From NCBI GenBank assembly GCA_025869435.1, contig JAOZVS010000064.1:1-64000 (forward strand): 64,000 bases of DNA, read 5' to 3'. Below are positions 16,481-24,969 of this stretch, in pieces. Position 1 is the stretch's first letter, and the number at the start of each line of letters is the position of its first letter. A program made the translations under genes and the position numbers. The notes under the pieces were generated by a model. It did not search any database. It was given only the letters and a program-made list of their open reading frames with translations, and was not told where the DNA came from. Source of the DNA: Zavarzinia sp. (GTDB lineage: Bacteria; Pseudomonadota; Alphaproteobacteria; Zavarziniales; Zavarziniaceae).

Positions 16481-16873
16481 TCAGACGCCCTGACGCGCGG
16501 CGCGGGCGCGCAGCACGCTGATCGCGACCGCCGCCCCCGTGGTCGCGCCCGTCACGGTCAACTTGGGCCGCAGGTAACGGCCGGGGCCGATGTAACCGAC
16601 CTGTTGCACCGTGTTCGCCGCCGCGCCGCTGGCGATGGCGGTGAAACCGCCGGCCATCTCCCCGGCGCCGACCGTGACATAGGTAACGCCGTCGGTCGAG
16701 GCTTCGAGCGAGGGCGTATGGGCCCCGTCGGTATAGGCGCCGACATGGACGAGCACGCTGGCCCCGTCGAAACCGCGCAGGTCCACCACCGTGCCCGTCG
16801 CCGTCGCGTTGCGAACGGCGGGGGCAAGGGCGGGAGCCGCGTCGAGGCCCGCTTTCAGATCACGCATGGTCAT
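16481..16873 (-). CDS. putative capsid-associated beta protein, 130 aa
   Basis: After a short helix (MTMRDLKAGLDAAPAL) the protein is all-beta: VVDLRGFDGASVLVHVGAYTDG, LEASTDGVTYVTVG, YLRPKLTVTGATTGAAVAISVL. It lies directly downstream of the major capsid gene, a slot that RcGTA does not fill. Capsid decoration or head-spike function is an inference from fold type and position. It starts 15 bases after the capsid gene. Confidence 0.65.
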   Translation of the reverse strand: MTMRDLKAGLDAAPALAPAVRNATATGTVVDLRGFDGASVLVHVGAYTDGAHTPSLEASTDGVTYVTVGAGEMAGGFTAIASGAAANTVQQVGYIGPGRYLRPKLTVTGATTGAAVAISVLRARAARQGV

Positions 16874-16888
16874 GTTTTGTTCTCCCGC

Positions 16889-18112
16889 TCAGGCGCCGAA
16901 CTTAAGCAGCTTGATGGCGTCGAAATCGAGCACGTCGCCGCCGACGCGCTTGGTCGTGTAGAATTTCACCTGCGGCTTGGCGGTATAGGGATCGCGCAGG
17001 GTGCGGATGCCCTGGCGGTCGACGACGGCGTAACCCTCGCGGAAATTGCCGAAGGCGATGGACAGGCTGTTGGCGCCGATGGCCGGCATATCCTCGGCCT
17101 CGACCACCGGATAGCCGAGCAGGCTGGCCGGGCTGCCGGCGGCGAGGCCCGGCTGCCACAGATACTGGCCGGAACTCGTGTCCTTCAGCTTGCGCACCTC
17201 GGCCGCCGTCGCCCGCGCCATGACGAAACGGGCCCCGGCTCGCAGGCCCGCCTTCAGGGCATAGGTCAGGCCGATCAGGACATCGCCCGGATCGGACGCG
17301 GCGAAAGCGCCGGCGGTGCCGGTCGGGACATGCTGCAGCGTGCCCCAGGGCCGCGCGGCATCCGCCGTCGCCGCCGTCGCATAGGTGGTGAAGCCGCGTG
17401 GGCTGCCGACGCCGCTGCCGGCGACGAAGGCGGCATTCTCGGCCCGGCCCATCTTCTCGGCCAGTTTCTGGGCCAGCCAGGCCTCGACATCGAAACTGGC
17501 GTCGTCCAGCAGTTTCTGCGACACGCGGGGTTCCGCATAGAGCTCGTGCACCGGAATGCGCCACAGGCCGATCTGCGGCGTCGCCGTCTCGGCCCGGGCC
17601 TCGCTCTCGCCAACCCAGCCGGCGGCGGCTTCGCCGAGGTCCAGCATCCCCTCGACCGCGTCGGCGGTGATGGTCATGACCGAAGCGATCTGGCGGATCG
17701 GACTCGTTTCCTGCAGGCGGGCGACGATCCGTTCCGCCATCTCGGCGGCGACGAGATAGCCGCCGTCCGGGTCGGAAGCGACGCTCATCGCCTTTTTCTC
17801 GAGGCCCGGCAGCTCGTGGTCGATGCCCTTGCGCAGGAAGGTCGAGAAGGCCTCGGCATGGGCGGCCTCGGCGGCGCTGCGCCCCGCCTTCCGCTGGCTG
17901 CCCGGGCGCGCCAGCGCGGTTTCGATGGCGGTGACATGGTCGCTCAGCCGGCCGACCTCGGCGTTCAGCCGGTCGACCGTCTCGATGGTGACGACATCGG
18001 CCCGGCCCTTCGTCTCGATCTCGGCGAGACGGCGGTCGTTCTCCGCCCGGAAGGCGGTGAAGACCCGGGCGAGGTCGTCGGTGGCGCTGTGCATGGTGGC
18101 AAGATCGGTCAT
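16889..18112 (-). CDS. HK97-type major capsid protein (RcGTA g5-like)
   Basis: 407 aa. Residues 1-~100 form a coiled-coil scaffolding-like delta domain. The mature protein begins near KAMSVASDPDGGYLVAAEMAERIVARL and shows the HK97 fold signatures PHxx-like WRIPVHELYAEPRVSQKLLDDASFDVEAWL and FVAGSGVGSPRGFTTY. The upstream prohead protease would remove the delta domain. Confidence 0.95.
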   Translation of the reverse strand: MTDLATMHSATDDLARVFTAFRAENDRRLAEIETKGRADVVTIETVDRLNAEVGRLSDHVTAIETALARPGSQRKAGRSAAEAAHAEAFSTFLRKGIDHELPGLEKKAMSVASDPDGGYLVAAEMAERIVARLQETSPIRQIASVMTITADAVEGMLDLGEAAAGWVGESEARAETATPQIGLWRIPVHELYAEPRVSQKLLDDASFDVEAWLAQKLAEKMGRAENAAFVAGSGVGSPRGFTTYATAATADAARPWGTLQHVPTGTAGAFAASDPGDVLIGLTYALKAGLRAGARFVMARATAAEVRKLKDTSSGQYLWQPGLAAGSPASLLGYPVVEAEDMPAIGANSLSIAFGNFREGYAVVDRQGIRTLRDPYTAKPQVKFYTTKRVGGDVLDFDAIKLLKFGA

Positions 18113-18123
18113 GCGTGGTCCTT

Positions 18124-18672
18124 TCAGGGCCGAAGGGCCGCCGCCGCGCGGCGGAGATTGCTGACGATGGCCTGACTCAGCCCCGCTTCATCCGGCCGGG
18201 CGGCCTTGACCCAGGCGATGCGCGCCGCCTCGTTGGCGGGCAGGGTGACGAGACTGATTTCATGAAGGGTGAGCGTCTTCAGCAGGCGGGCGCCATCGCC
18301 CGCCACACCCGCCGCCACGGTCGAATAGCCGATGGAGAGGCCATCGAGCGCGCCGAGGCGCAGCAGGGCCAGGGCCTCACGCCCGCGCGCGGTCTCCAGC
18401 GCCAGACGGCCCTCGACGAGAAGGCCGGTCTCGTCTTCCTCGATGCGGTCGAAGCGGCCGATGGGCTCGGCCATGTCGTGCTGCCACAGGAAGGGCGGCA
18501 GGGCCTTGCGCCGCCGCCAGTCGCCGAGGCTGGCGGCGAAGGCGCCGGGCAGAACCCGGTCGCCCTGCGCGTCGGTCACGGCGAAGACGCTGGCGTAGCC
18601 GGCGAAACTGCCGTCCGGGGCGAGGCGTTTCAACTGGCGGCCGATCGGCCGGCCGACCTCGAAAATCTCCAT
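18124..18672 (-). CDS. HK97 family prohead protease (RcGTA g4-like)
   Basis: 182 aa, S78-type serine protease with a herpes-assemblin-like fold. Likely catalytic residues are His65 (FLWQHD), Ser113 or Ser117 (LSIGYS) and Glu138 (LHEISLVTLPANEAA). The FAGYASVF start region is typical. It processes the capsid precursor encoded next to it. Confidence 0.94.
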   Translation of the reverse strand: MEIFEVGRPIGRQLKRLAPDGSFAGYASVFAVTDAQGDRVLPGAFAASLGDWRRRKALPPFLWQHDMAEPIGRFDRIEEDETGLLVEGRLALETARGREALALLRLGALDGLSIGYSTVAAGVAGDGARLLKTLTLHEISLVTLPANEAARIAWVKAARPDEAGLSQAIVSNLRRAAAALRP

Positions 18673-18675
18673 GCG

Positions 18676-19893
18676 TTACTCCTTCGTCGCGAGGGGGGCG
18701 TAACCAAGGGCGGCGCGGCGCTCGTCAGGGGTGAGGTCGGCGGCGCCGGCGACCTTGGCCCAGCGCTCGGCCCGGCGGGGCTCCAGCGCAGGCACTTCGT
18801 CGAGATCGGGCTCCAGCGCGGCGATGCCGAAGCCGGCGCCGAAGGCCCGGGCGAAGGCGCGCGCGATGCTCTGCGCCAGCGGCACCACCGTGTCCTCGTA
18901 AAGCGCCAGCCGCGCCTCGGCGTAATTGGCGTAAGTCTGCGCGTCGGGCACGCCGACCAGTTGCGGCGGCACGCCGAAGGCGAGGGCGATTTCCCGCGCC
19001 GCGGCGTTCCGCCCCTCGATCCAGTCCATCTCGGCCGGCGACAGGCTGAGCGGCTTCCAGTCGAGGCCGCCGTCGAGCAGCAGGGGACGGCCGGCGTTGC
19101 GCGCGCCCTCAAACTGTTCGGCGATTTCCGCCTTCAGGCGCTCGAACTGGTCGTCGGCCAGCACCGCCGGCCCGTCCTTCGGCTGATAGACGAGGGCGCC
19201 CGAGGGCCGCGCCGCATTGTCCAGCAGGGCCTTGTTCCAGCTGCCCGCCGCGTTGTGCTGATCGATCGCCTGGGCCGCCGCCTCCAGCGCCGGCAACCCG
19301 TGCCAGTCGTCGAGGGGATGGAATGTCTTCAGATGCAGGATGGCCGAGGCGCCGGTAACGGGATCGACCGGCACGAAGCGCGTCTCCTCCCCCTCGCGGC
19401 AATCGAAGCCGGCGGGAATGCCGCCGGGGCCGGGCCGTACCGTCACCCGGTCGGGACGCAGCAGATGCAATTCCCGCGGCCGGCCCCTCGGCCCGATCGC
19501 CTCGACATAGGCATTGCCGGCGATCAGCAATTGCGCCGCCAGCGCCTCGCGGAAAGCGGCGCCTTCGTCGCGCGGGTTCGGCCGCTGCATCAACCGCTCG
19601 AAGGCCGGGATGCTGACTTCCGCCCCCGCGCCATCCCGCGCGATCCAGGGAATGGCGGCGGCCGAGCGGGACACCAGGCTGACCGCGCGGTGCACGACGA
19701 CATTGCGGACATAGCCTTCGTCCGCCAGGGTCGCATAACGCCGCGCGGTCCAGCGGGTGCCGGCCGGCGCGGCCCAGCCGATGACGGCCCGGCCCCTTGG
19801 CGCCGCCTTCTGCGCGGGCGCCGGGGCGATCAGGCGGCGCAGGCGGGCCATCAGGCCGGGCGTTTGCACCGGCCTGTTCGCATGTTCGGTCAT
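18676..19893 (-). CDS. phage portal protein, HK97 family (RcGTA g3-like)
   Basis: 405 aa. Portal features: VHRAVSLVSRSAAAIPW, YVEAIGPRGRPRELHLLRPDRVTV, WHGLPALEAAAQAID and FGVPPQLVGVPDAQTYANYAEARLALYEDTVVPLAQSIA. It forms the 12-fold DNA entry ring at one capsid vertex and docks the terminase. 3 bases separate it from the protease gene and 4 from the terminase gene. Confidence 0.95.
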   Translation of the reverse strand: MTEHANRPVQTPGLMARLRRLIAPAPAQKAAPRGRAVIGWAAPAGTRWTARRYATLADEGYVRNVVVHRAVSLVSRSAAAIPWIARDGAGAEVSIPAFERLMQRPNPRDEGAAFREALAAQLLIAGNAYVEAIGPRGRPRELHLLRPDRVTVRPGPGGIPAGFDCREGEETRFVPVDPVTGASAILHLKTFHPLDDWHGLPALEAAAQAIDQHNAAGSWNKALLDNAARPSGALVYQPKDGPAVLADDQFERLKAEIAEQFEGARNAGRPLLLDGGLDWKPLSLSPAEMDWIEGRNAAAREIALAFGVPPQLVGVPDAQTYANYAEARLALYEDTVVPLAQSIARAFARAFGAGFGIAALEPDLDEVPALEPRRAERWAKVAGAADLTPDERRAALGYAPLATKE

Positions 19894-19897
19894 GGCG

Positions 19898-21232
19898 TTA
19901 CAGTCTCCGCAGTCGGGGGGCGGACGGGATCGGCCCGTCCATGAGATCGGTCAGGGCCCACACGAGGGCATCGACCCGGTCGCACGGCCCTTCCGGGCCA
20001 TGGCTGGTGAAGCGACACATCTGGTCTTCCAGGGTGGCGAGACCGGGCAAGTGCCGCACCCTGCCCTGTTCATAAAGCGCGGCGATCGGCTCGGCCCGCA
20101 CCGCCTTGCCCCTTGTCGCGCGGACGGCGCGGTAAGGCACGGCGGGATCGAGGGTCCGCACCAGGGATTCGACGAGATCGCCGCCCTGGTTGATTTCGGC
20201 GACCAGCCGGTCGGCGCGGTGGCGCCGAAAGGCGTCGATGGCGGCCCTTGCCCATTGGGTCGGCGGATGGCGGCCCGAGAGGTCGTCGAGCACGACGGCG
20301 CTGCCGTCGACAAGCCGTCCGGCGACGATCACGCCGGTCTCCGCCCCTTCCCCCTCCCCGGCGGCGCCCACGGCGGGATCGATGCCGACGACGATGCGGA
20401 CGAAATCCGCGGGCGCCGCCGCCAGCCGGCACAGGTCGAGCCCGGCGCGGGTCCACAGCGCACCCGGCACATCGTCGATCACCTCGGCGTGCAACTCCTG
20501 CCGGCCAAGGCGCGTGCCCTGATAGCGCCGCACCACCTCGGCCAGGAAGCCGGGGGCGAGATTGGCCCAATTGTCGAAGGTGGAGCCGCGCGTCACCCGC
20601 ACCTTGGGGTCCTGCAACAGGCCCCGGATCAGGCGCCCGGGTGCCGGCGTCGTCGTCGCCAGCCAGCGCGGGTTCCGCCCGAGACGAAGGCCGAGCAGCA
20701 ATTGATCCCAGGCGTCGGCATCGCGCCATTTGCACAATTCGTCGGCCCAGGCGAGGTCATGCTGCGGCCCGCGCAACTGGCCCGGCCGCTCGGCGGAAAA
20801 GGCGGTGGCGATGGCGCCGTTCGGCCAGGTCAGCAGGCGTTTCGATGGCTCCCACAGCGGCATCATCGAGGGTGGCGATATGGCGAGAAGGCCGGACTCG
20901 CCCTCGATCATCACCCGCCGGACATCGCCGGCCGTCGCCCCGACAAGGGCGATGCGCCGCGCCCGTCCCGCCTCCACCTCCATCCGCACCCATTCGGCGC
21001 CGGCCCTCGTCTTGCCGAAGCCGCGCCCGGCCAGCACCAGCCAGCCCAGCCAGTCCTCGCCCTCCGGCGGCAATTGGCTTTGCCTTGCCCAGAAGCGCCA
21101 GTCGTGGAACAGGACCTCGGCTTCACGCCGGCTCAGACCCTTCAGGAACTCCGCCCGCTTCGCCGCCGACAGCGAGGCGAGCGAGCCGCTCCGAAAGCCG
21201 CTCGCGGATATCGGCGGCATCGGTCTCGTCAT
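19898..21232 (-). CDS. large terminase / DNA packaging ATPase-nuclease (RcGTA g2-like)
   Basis: 444 aa. The ATPase shows Walker A GRGFGKT (69-75) and Walker B LAWADEL (160-166, Asp164-Glu165). The RNase-H-like nuclease shows VVGIDPAVG (Asp285) and later acidic residues in AEINQGGD and DRVDALVWAL. It cuts and pumps DNA into the capsid. The long start at 21232 overlaps the upstream gene by 110 bases; ATG 21220 is an alternative. Confidence 0.94.
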   Translation of the reverse strand: MTRPMPPISASGFRSGSLASLSAAKRAEFLKGLSRREAEVLFHDWRFWARQSQLPPEGEDWLGWLVLAGRGFGKTRAGAEWVRMEVEAGRARRIALVGATAGDVRRVMIEGESGLLAISPPSMMPLWEPSKRLLTWPNGAIATAFSAERPGQLRGPQHDLAWADELCKWRDADAWDQLLLGLRLGRNPRWLATTTPAPGRLIRGLLQDPKVRVTRGSTFDNWANLAPGFLAEVVRRYQGTRLGRQELHAEVIDDVPGALWTRAGLDLCRLAAAPADFVRIVVGIDPAVGAAGEGEGAETGVIVAGRLVDGSAVVLDDLSGRHPPTQWARAAIDAFRRHRADRLVAEINQGGDLVESLVRTLDPAVPYRAVRATRGKAVRAEPIAALYEQGRVRHLPGLATLEDQMCRFTSHGPEGPCDRVDALVWALTDLMDGPIPSAPRLRRL

Positions 21233-21659
21233 CGCCCGCCGTCATCCCCTGTTGGTCGAGCCCGAAGGCCTGGCGCTCCAGCCTGATCAGCTTCTCCGCC
21301 GTGCCGCCCAGGGCGCGGACGAGGCCGGCCACCGTCTCGGCCCCGGCGGCGAAAGGCCCTTCCCCCGGCGGCCCCACCGACGAGAGATGATCACGCAAGG
21401 ACTGCTGCACGACCCCCAGCGTCTCGCGGAGGTCGGACAGGAGGCGGCGGTGTTCCCGCGCCACTTCCAGCCCGCGCCGGGCGGCCAATTGCTTTTCATC
21501 CTCGCGCGGATCGCCCCGCGCCCAACCCTCGGCCGCAGCGCGTTTGCGCAGGGCATATTCCGTGAGGCCGTAGCTGCCGGCGATTTCCGACAGAAAAAGC
21601 TGGCCGAGGCGGTATTCCCGCTCCACGGCCAGCCAGTCGATGACGTCGCTCTGGGTCAT
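21123..21659 (-). CDS. small terminase-like protein (RcGTA g1 position), 178 aa
   Basis: First gene of the operon. The N-terminus reads MTQSDVIDWLAVEREYRLGQLFLSEIAGSYGLTEYALRKRAAAEGWARG, a helix-turn-helix-like DNA-binding segment found in small terminases. The middle is coiled-coil-like (RRGLEVAREHRRLLSDLRETLGVVQQSL) and the C-terminus is acidic. ATG 21659 is chosen over an upstream in-frame start at 21704, which would lie inside the promoter. In RcGTA the g1 protein is the small terminase that helps load DNA without sequence specificity. Confidence 0.8.
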   Translation of the reverse strand: MTQSDVIDWLAVEREYRLGQLFLSEIAGSYGLTEYALRKRAAAEGWARGDPREDEKQLAARRGLEVAREHRRLLSDLRETLGVVQQSLRDHLSSVGPPGEGPFAAGAETVAGLVRALGGTAEKLIRLERQAFGLDQQGMTAGDDETDAADIRERLSERLARLAVGGEAGGVPEGSEPA

Positions 21660-21680
21660 CGCCAATTCCGGAATGTATCG

Positions 21681-21712
21681 ATTATGTACCCATAATGTGC
21701 ACAATGCGCACA
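21681..21712 (-). promoter_or_regulatory. two palindromes over the GTA-operon promoter
   Basis: ATTATG-TACC-CATAAT (21681-21696) covers the downstream edge of the -10 and the likely transcription start. TGTGC-N7-GCACA (21696-21712) fills the spacer between -35 and -10. Their placement suggests repressor or activator sites. No known regulator consensus is recognised. Confidence 0.45.
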
Positions 21713-21720
21713 GATGTCAA
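21692..21720 (-). promoter_or_regulatory. sigma70-like promoter of the GTA-like operon
   Basis: On the minus strand a perfect TTGACA (21720-21715) is followed after exactly 17 bases by CATTAT (21697-21692, 4 of 6). It lies 33-61 bases before ATG 21659. The -35 overlaps the stop codon of the upstream hydrolase gene. Confidence 0.55.
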
Positions 21721-22616
21721 GCGGATTCTGCGGCCCTCACGCGCGCGTTCAGGGCATCCACCGCCTCGACCACCCGCCCCGGAAATTCCATCGGAATGAA
21801 ATGGCTTGAGCCGGGCACCTGTTCGATCACCGCCCCCGGCTGCTGGGCCCGCAAGGCGGCGGCGCCCTTTGGCCCCAGGGTCGACTGATGGTCGGCATAA
21901 AGGACGGAGAGCGGGCATTGCACCCGGCCGATGCGGCGCCAGAACGACAGGCCGATGGTGGAAAAGGTCTTGGCTTCCCACGCCGGGCTGCAGGCAAGGC
22001 GCACGCTGCCGTCCGCGTTGTCGATCGTGCCGCCCGCGACATAGGACTCGAGGAAGCCCGGCTCCCAGGTCTTGAAGGCACCCTTGCCGCCATAGGCCTT
22101 GATCATCACCGCGCGGGATGGCCAGACCTCTTTCCGCTTCGACGCCCGCTCGGCCAGCGGCAGGCGATGCGCGAGGCCGGCGAGCCGGGCGATGGCGAAG
22201 GCCGGCACGGCGACGCGCGGCACCACGGCGGGATCGATCAGCAGAAGCCCGGCGGCCAGGTCCGGGTGCAGCGCCGCCAGTTCGGCGCTGACCGCGCCGC
22301 CCATGGAATGGCCGACCAGGATCGCCTTCTGCCCGAAGCCCCGCAGGATGGGCACCAGGTCATGGACATAGCGCGCCCAGGATTTCAGGCGCGAAGCCTG
22401 CGCCGGCACGTCCGACAGCCCATGGCCGCGCAGATCGACGGCCCGCACCGTGTAACGCCCGGCCAGTTCCTCGAGCAGCGGGCGGTAGGTTTCGGCGTTC
22501 ATGCCGGTCGCATGGGCGAAATGGACGAGCGGGGCCTGTCCCAGCTCGGGACCGCCGGCAAGGCAGGAGAAATGGCCGGCCCCGGCGGGGATTTCGATAC
22601 GGTGAAGCAACGACAC
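21717..22616 (-). CDS. alpha/beta hydrolase, 299 aa
   Basis: An alpha/beta-fold hydrolase with the nucleophile elbow VGHSMGG (Ser104), an oxyanion-side motif VHFAHATGMNAETY and a C-terminal histidine in PGSSHFIPME. DLRGHGLSD is also typical. The GTG at 22616 has AAGGAAA about 7 bases upstream; longer in-frame extensions would overlap the divergent gene at 22731. Substrate unknown. It ends directly at the GTA-operon promoter but is transcribed in the same direction, so some read-through is possible. Confidence 0.85.
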   Translation of the reverse strand: MSLLHRIEIPAGAGHFSCLAGGPELGQAPLVHFAHATGMNAETYRPLLEELAGRYTVRAVDLRGHGLSDVPAQASRLKSWARYVHDLVPILRGFGQKAILVGHSMGGAVSAELAALHPDLAAGLLLIDPAVVPRVAVPAFAIARLAGLAHRLPLAERASKRKEVWPSRAVMIKAYGGKGAFKTWEPGFLESYVAGGTIDNADGSVRLACSPAWEAKTFSTIGLSFWRRIGRVQCPLSVLYADHQSTLGPKGAAALRAQQPGAVIEQVPGSSHFIPMEFPGRVVEAVDALNARVRAAESA

Positions 22617-22730
22617 GGGCTGTTTCCTTGTTTTTCTTCCCCATCCTGCGGCAGGAATGCCACGGCCGTCCATCGACAGCCCGTGTTGCGATGCGATAGA
22701 CTCAAGGGACATTTTCCCGCCACAAAACTC

Positions 22731-23282
22731 ATGTCTGGTGCCTTGATGGTACGCCGTCTGACCGAAGAACCCCTGATGACCCGCGGCATCTCCGCGGAAA
22801 ACACGCGCCCTGGCCATATCGGCCGGGTGGAGCCGGTGGTCGCCCTGCCGCCGCGCGGCCGGCATGGACCGGACTGGGGCCTTGTCCTCATCACCGTCGC
22901 CTTCCTTGGTGGCGCCGCCGGTCTTCTCTATTTCGGCTACATGAGCCGGCAAGGCGATTCGCTGGCCGCCGGCGAAACCCGGGTCATCGCCGGTCGCCCG
23001 GACACGGTGATTCCCGACTCAGCTTCCGCTGGCGCGCCGGTCGTCACGCCTGCCGCTTCTGGCACCGGCGGCACGGCCAGTCCCGGCAGCACGGCCGGCG
23101 CCCCGCCGCCCGCCGCCGATGGCAGCGGCTATTCCCTCAGCAGCCCGGCTCAGGGCGGCGACGTGACGACCCGCCCGTCCGCTCATAGCGCCCCAGAGCC
23201 GCGGGGAACCTCGAAGCCACGCCCCACGTCGAGCGCGCCGGGCGTCCTGCAGGCGCCCCCCGGGGTGAAGCCGGTCAAATAG
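22731..23282 (+). CDS. single-pass membrane protein with Pro/Ser/Ala-rich tail
   Basis: About 183 aa. A cytoplasmic N-terminus is followed by one transmembrane helix (WGLVLITVAFLGGAAGLLYFGYM, about residues 47-69) and a low-complexity periplasmic tail rich in Gly, Ser, Thr, Pro and Ala. No catalytic motif. ATG 22731 is the longest start; ATG 22746 and 22776 are in frame and none has a strong ribosome-binding site. Divergent from the hydrolase. Function unknown. Confidence 0.6.
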   Translation: MSGALMVRRLTEEPLMTRGISAENTRPGHIGRVEPVVALPPRGRHGPDWGLVLITVAFLGGAAGLLYFGYMSRQGDSLAAGETRVIAGRPDTVIPDSASAGAPVVTPAASGTGGTASPGSTAGAPPPAADGSGYSLSSPAQGGDVTTRPSAHSAPEPRGTSKPRPTSSAPGVLQAPPGVKPVK

Positions 23283-23367
23283 CCGGTTTCACCCCCGCGC
23301 AAAAAAACGCACACACGGCTTGCACATCCCGCCGCCCTGTGGCAGTTTCCGCGCCCTGAACGCAGGC

Positions 23368-23442
<75 letters not shown>

Positions 23443-23571
23443 GTTCAGCGCGCGTTCGCGATCATCGGCGAAGCGTCCCGTCGATACCGATCGACCTCCC
23501 CCACGACCGTCAGTTTCAATAGGCCGCCCCGGAAACCGGGAATGGCAGGTCTGCAGGTTTCACCCCCGCCA

Positions 23572-23615
23572 TGTAAACCTATGCTTTACATTTTATCCGT
23601 AAGGCGATACCTTAC
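23572..23615 (+). promoter_or_regulatory. two operator-like palindromes upstream of higBA
   Basis: TGTAAA-N7-TTTACA (23572-23590) and GTAAGG-N5-CCTTAC (23599-23615) are perfect inverted repeats whose centres are 26 bases apart. They end 4 bases before the toxin start. HigA-type antitoxins bind such palindromes to repress their own operon, so these are the likely sites. TTTACA could also act as a -35. Confidence 0.65.
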
Positions 23616-23619
23616 AAAT

Positions 23620-23892
23620 ATGATCAAGTCGTTCAGATCGACGGCCGTTGAAGCCTTCTTCACCGCCGGCAACAGCCGGAGGCTTCCGGTGCAGAACACG
23701 GCCCGGCTGCGACGGCTGCTTCTCGCCCTTGATGCGGCGGCAACACCTGAAGACATGAATTTGCCGGGCTTCAGATTTCACCCCCTGCACGCCGCACCAC
23801 CTCGCTGGTCCGTGTGGGTATCGGGCAATTATCGCCTGACATGGGCATGGGATGGCGGCGCCACCCACGTCGACGTGGAGGATTACCACTGA
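23620..23892 (+). CDS. higB: HigB/RelE-family toxin
   Basis: 90 aa. The family pattern is complete: MIKSFRSTAVEAFFTAGNSRRLP at the start, RLRRLLLALDAAATPEDMNLPGFRFHPL in the middle, and the catalytic-face segment RWSVWVSGNYRLTWAWDGG near the end, finishing VDVEDYH. HigB is a ribosome-dependent mRNA endonuclease. ATG 23620 matches the canonical family start. The toxin gene precedes the antitoxin, the typical higBA order, with a 1-base overlap. Confidence 0.93.
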   Translation: MIKSFRSTAVEAFFTAGNSRRLPVQNTARLRRLLLALDAAATPEDMNLPGFRFHPLHAAPPRWSVWVSGNYRLTWAWDGGATHVDVEDYH

Positions 23893-24188
23893 TGACTTCC
23901 GCACTTGCCCCGATGCATCCCGGCGAACTTCTCCGGGAGGAGATCATCCCGGCGACCGGGCTGACCAAGACCGATGTCGCCAACCGGCTGCATATCTCGC
24001 GCCAGAGCCTCTACGACATCCTGAGCGGCCGGCAACCGGTGACCGCCAATATCGCCCTGCGGCTTTCCCGCCTGTTCGGCACGTCGCCCGCCTTCTGGCT
24101 CAATCTTCAGGCCACCCATGACATCGCGGTCCTGGGCGACCAGATGAAGCAGGAACTGGAAACGATCGAGCCGATGGAAGCCGCATGA
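23892..24188 (+). CDS. higA: HigA-family antitoxin, XRE-type
   Basis: 98 aa. It begins MTSALAPMHPGELLREEIIPATGLTKTDVANRLHISRQSLYDILSG, the characteristic HigA entry into an XRE helix-turn-helix (about residues 24-50). FGTSPAFWLNLQATHDI follows. It neutralises HigB and represses the operon through the upstream palindromes. TGATG overlap with the toxin gene couples their translation. Confidence 0.94.
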   Translation: MTSALAPMHPGELLREEIIPATGLTKTDVANRLHISRQSLYDILSGRQPVTANIALRLSRLFGTSPAFWLNLQATHDIAVLGDQMKQELETIEPMEAA

Positions 24189-24322
24189 GATAGGGCCGAA
24201 GCGGCGGCGCCGTTTCCCCTCATCGACTTTCGTCCGGTATCCCGGCGCCGCTTTGCGCTTGGCCTCACGGCCCGACACGAGCACAATCGCGCCCAAGCTC
24301 ACAAAAAAGGAGCGCTCGGGGG

Positions 24323-24964
24323 ATGATCAGGACCATCGATCTATCGATGAAGAAGGTGCCGCGCCAGCGCCGCGCCGAAGTCACTGTCGAAGCCATGATC
24401 GACGCGGCATCCGAATTGCTGTCGACCCTGCCTTACGACAGCGTGACCACCAACAGGATCGCGGAACGCGCCGGGGTCGGCATCGGCTCGCTCTATCAGT
24501 ATTTTCCGAACAAGGAAGCCATTGTCGCCCGTGTCGTCGCCTATTGGGTGCAGGACATGCTGGAAGAGGTCGGCAATGCCCTGGCGGCGTCCACCCAGCT
24601 GTCGCTGGCGGAAGCCGCTCTCGCCATTGTTTCCACGCTGTTCGAAGTGGTCGACCGTCACCGGGTGAAGGTGCGCCTGATCCTTGAGGTGATCCCCTTC
24701 GCGCTGCAGATCCCCGCCGTCGCCAACCTGCCCCGGACCCTCGTGATGATGTCGGCCCAGGCCCAGGCCTCGATTCGTGACCGGCTGAATTTCGCCCGCC
24801 CCGAAGTCGCGTCCTATGTCCTGATGGTGATGACCCGCGCCTCGATCATCGAGACGGTGCTGCATTGCCCGCCCCACCTCGCCCGCCCCGAGGTCGAGCG
24901 GACCATCGCCGATTTCATCGCCCGCATCATGGTGGGCAACACTTCGCCCCTCGTCGCCGCCTGA
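24323..24964 (+). CDS. TetR/AcrR family regulator
   Basis: 213 aa. The N-terminal helix-turn-helix reads VEAMIDAASELLSTLPYDSVTTNRIAERAGVGIGSLYQYFPNKEAIVARV, a textbook TetR domain. The C-terminal ligand-binding half is helical. It is convergent with the DUF1302/DUF1329 pair (6 bases between stops), so control of that pair is plausible but not shown by the sequence. Confidence 0.92.
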   Translation: MIRTIDLSMKKVPRQRRAEVTVEAMIDAASELLSTLPYDSVTTNRIAERAGVGIGSLYQYFPNKEAIVARVVAYWVQDMLEEVGNALAASTQLSLAEAALAIVSTLFEVVDRHRVKVRLILEVIPFALQIPAVANLPRTLVMMSAQAQASIRDRLNFARPEVASYVLMVMTRASIIETVLHCPPHLARPEVERTIADFIARIMVGNTSPLVAA

Positions 24965-24969
24965 CGGCG

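Noticed and set aside
3272..21659. Complete temperate prophage
   Set aside because: No integrase, excisionase, replication, repressor or attachment site was seen; gene order and the short tape measure fit a gene transfer agent.
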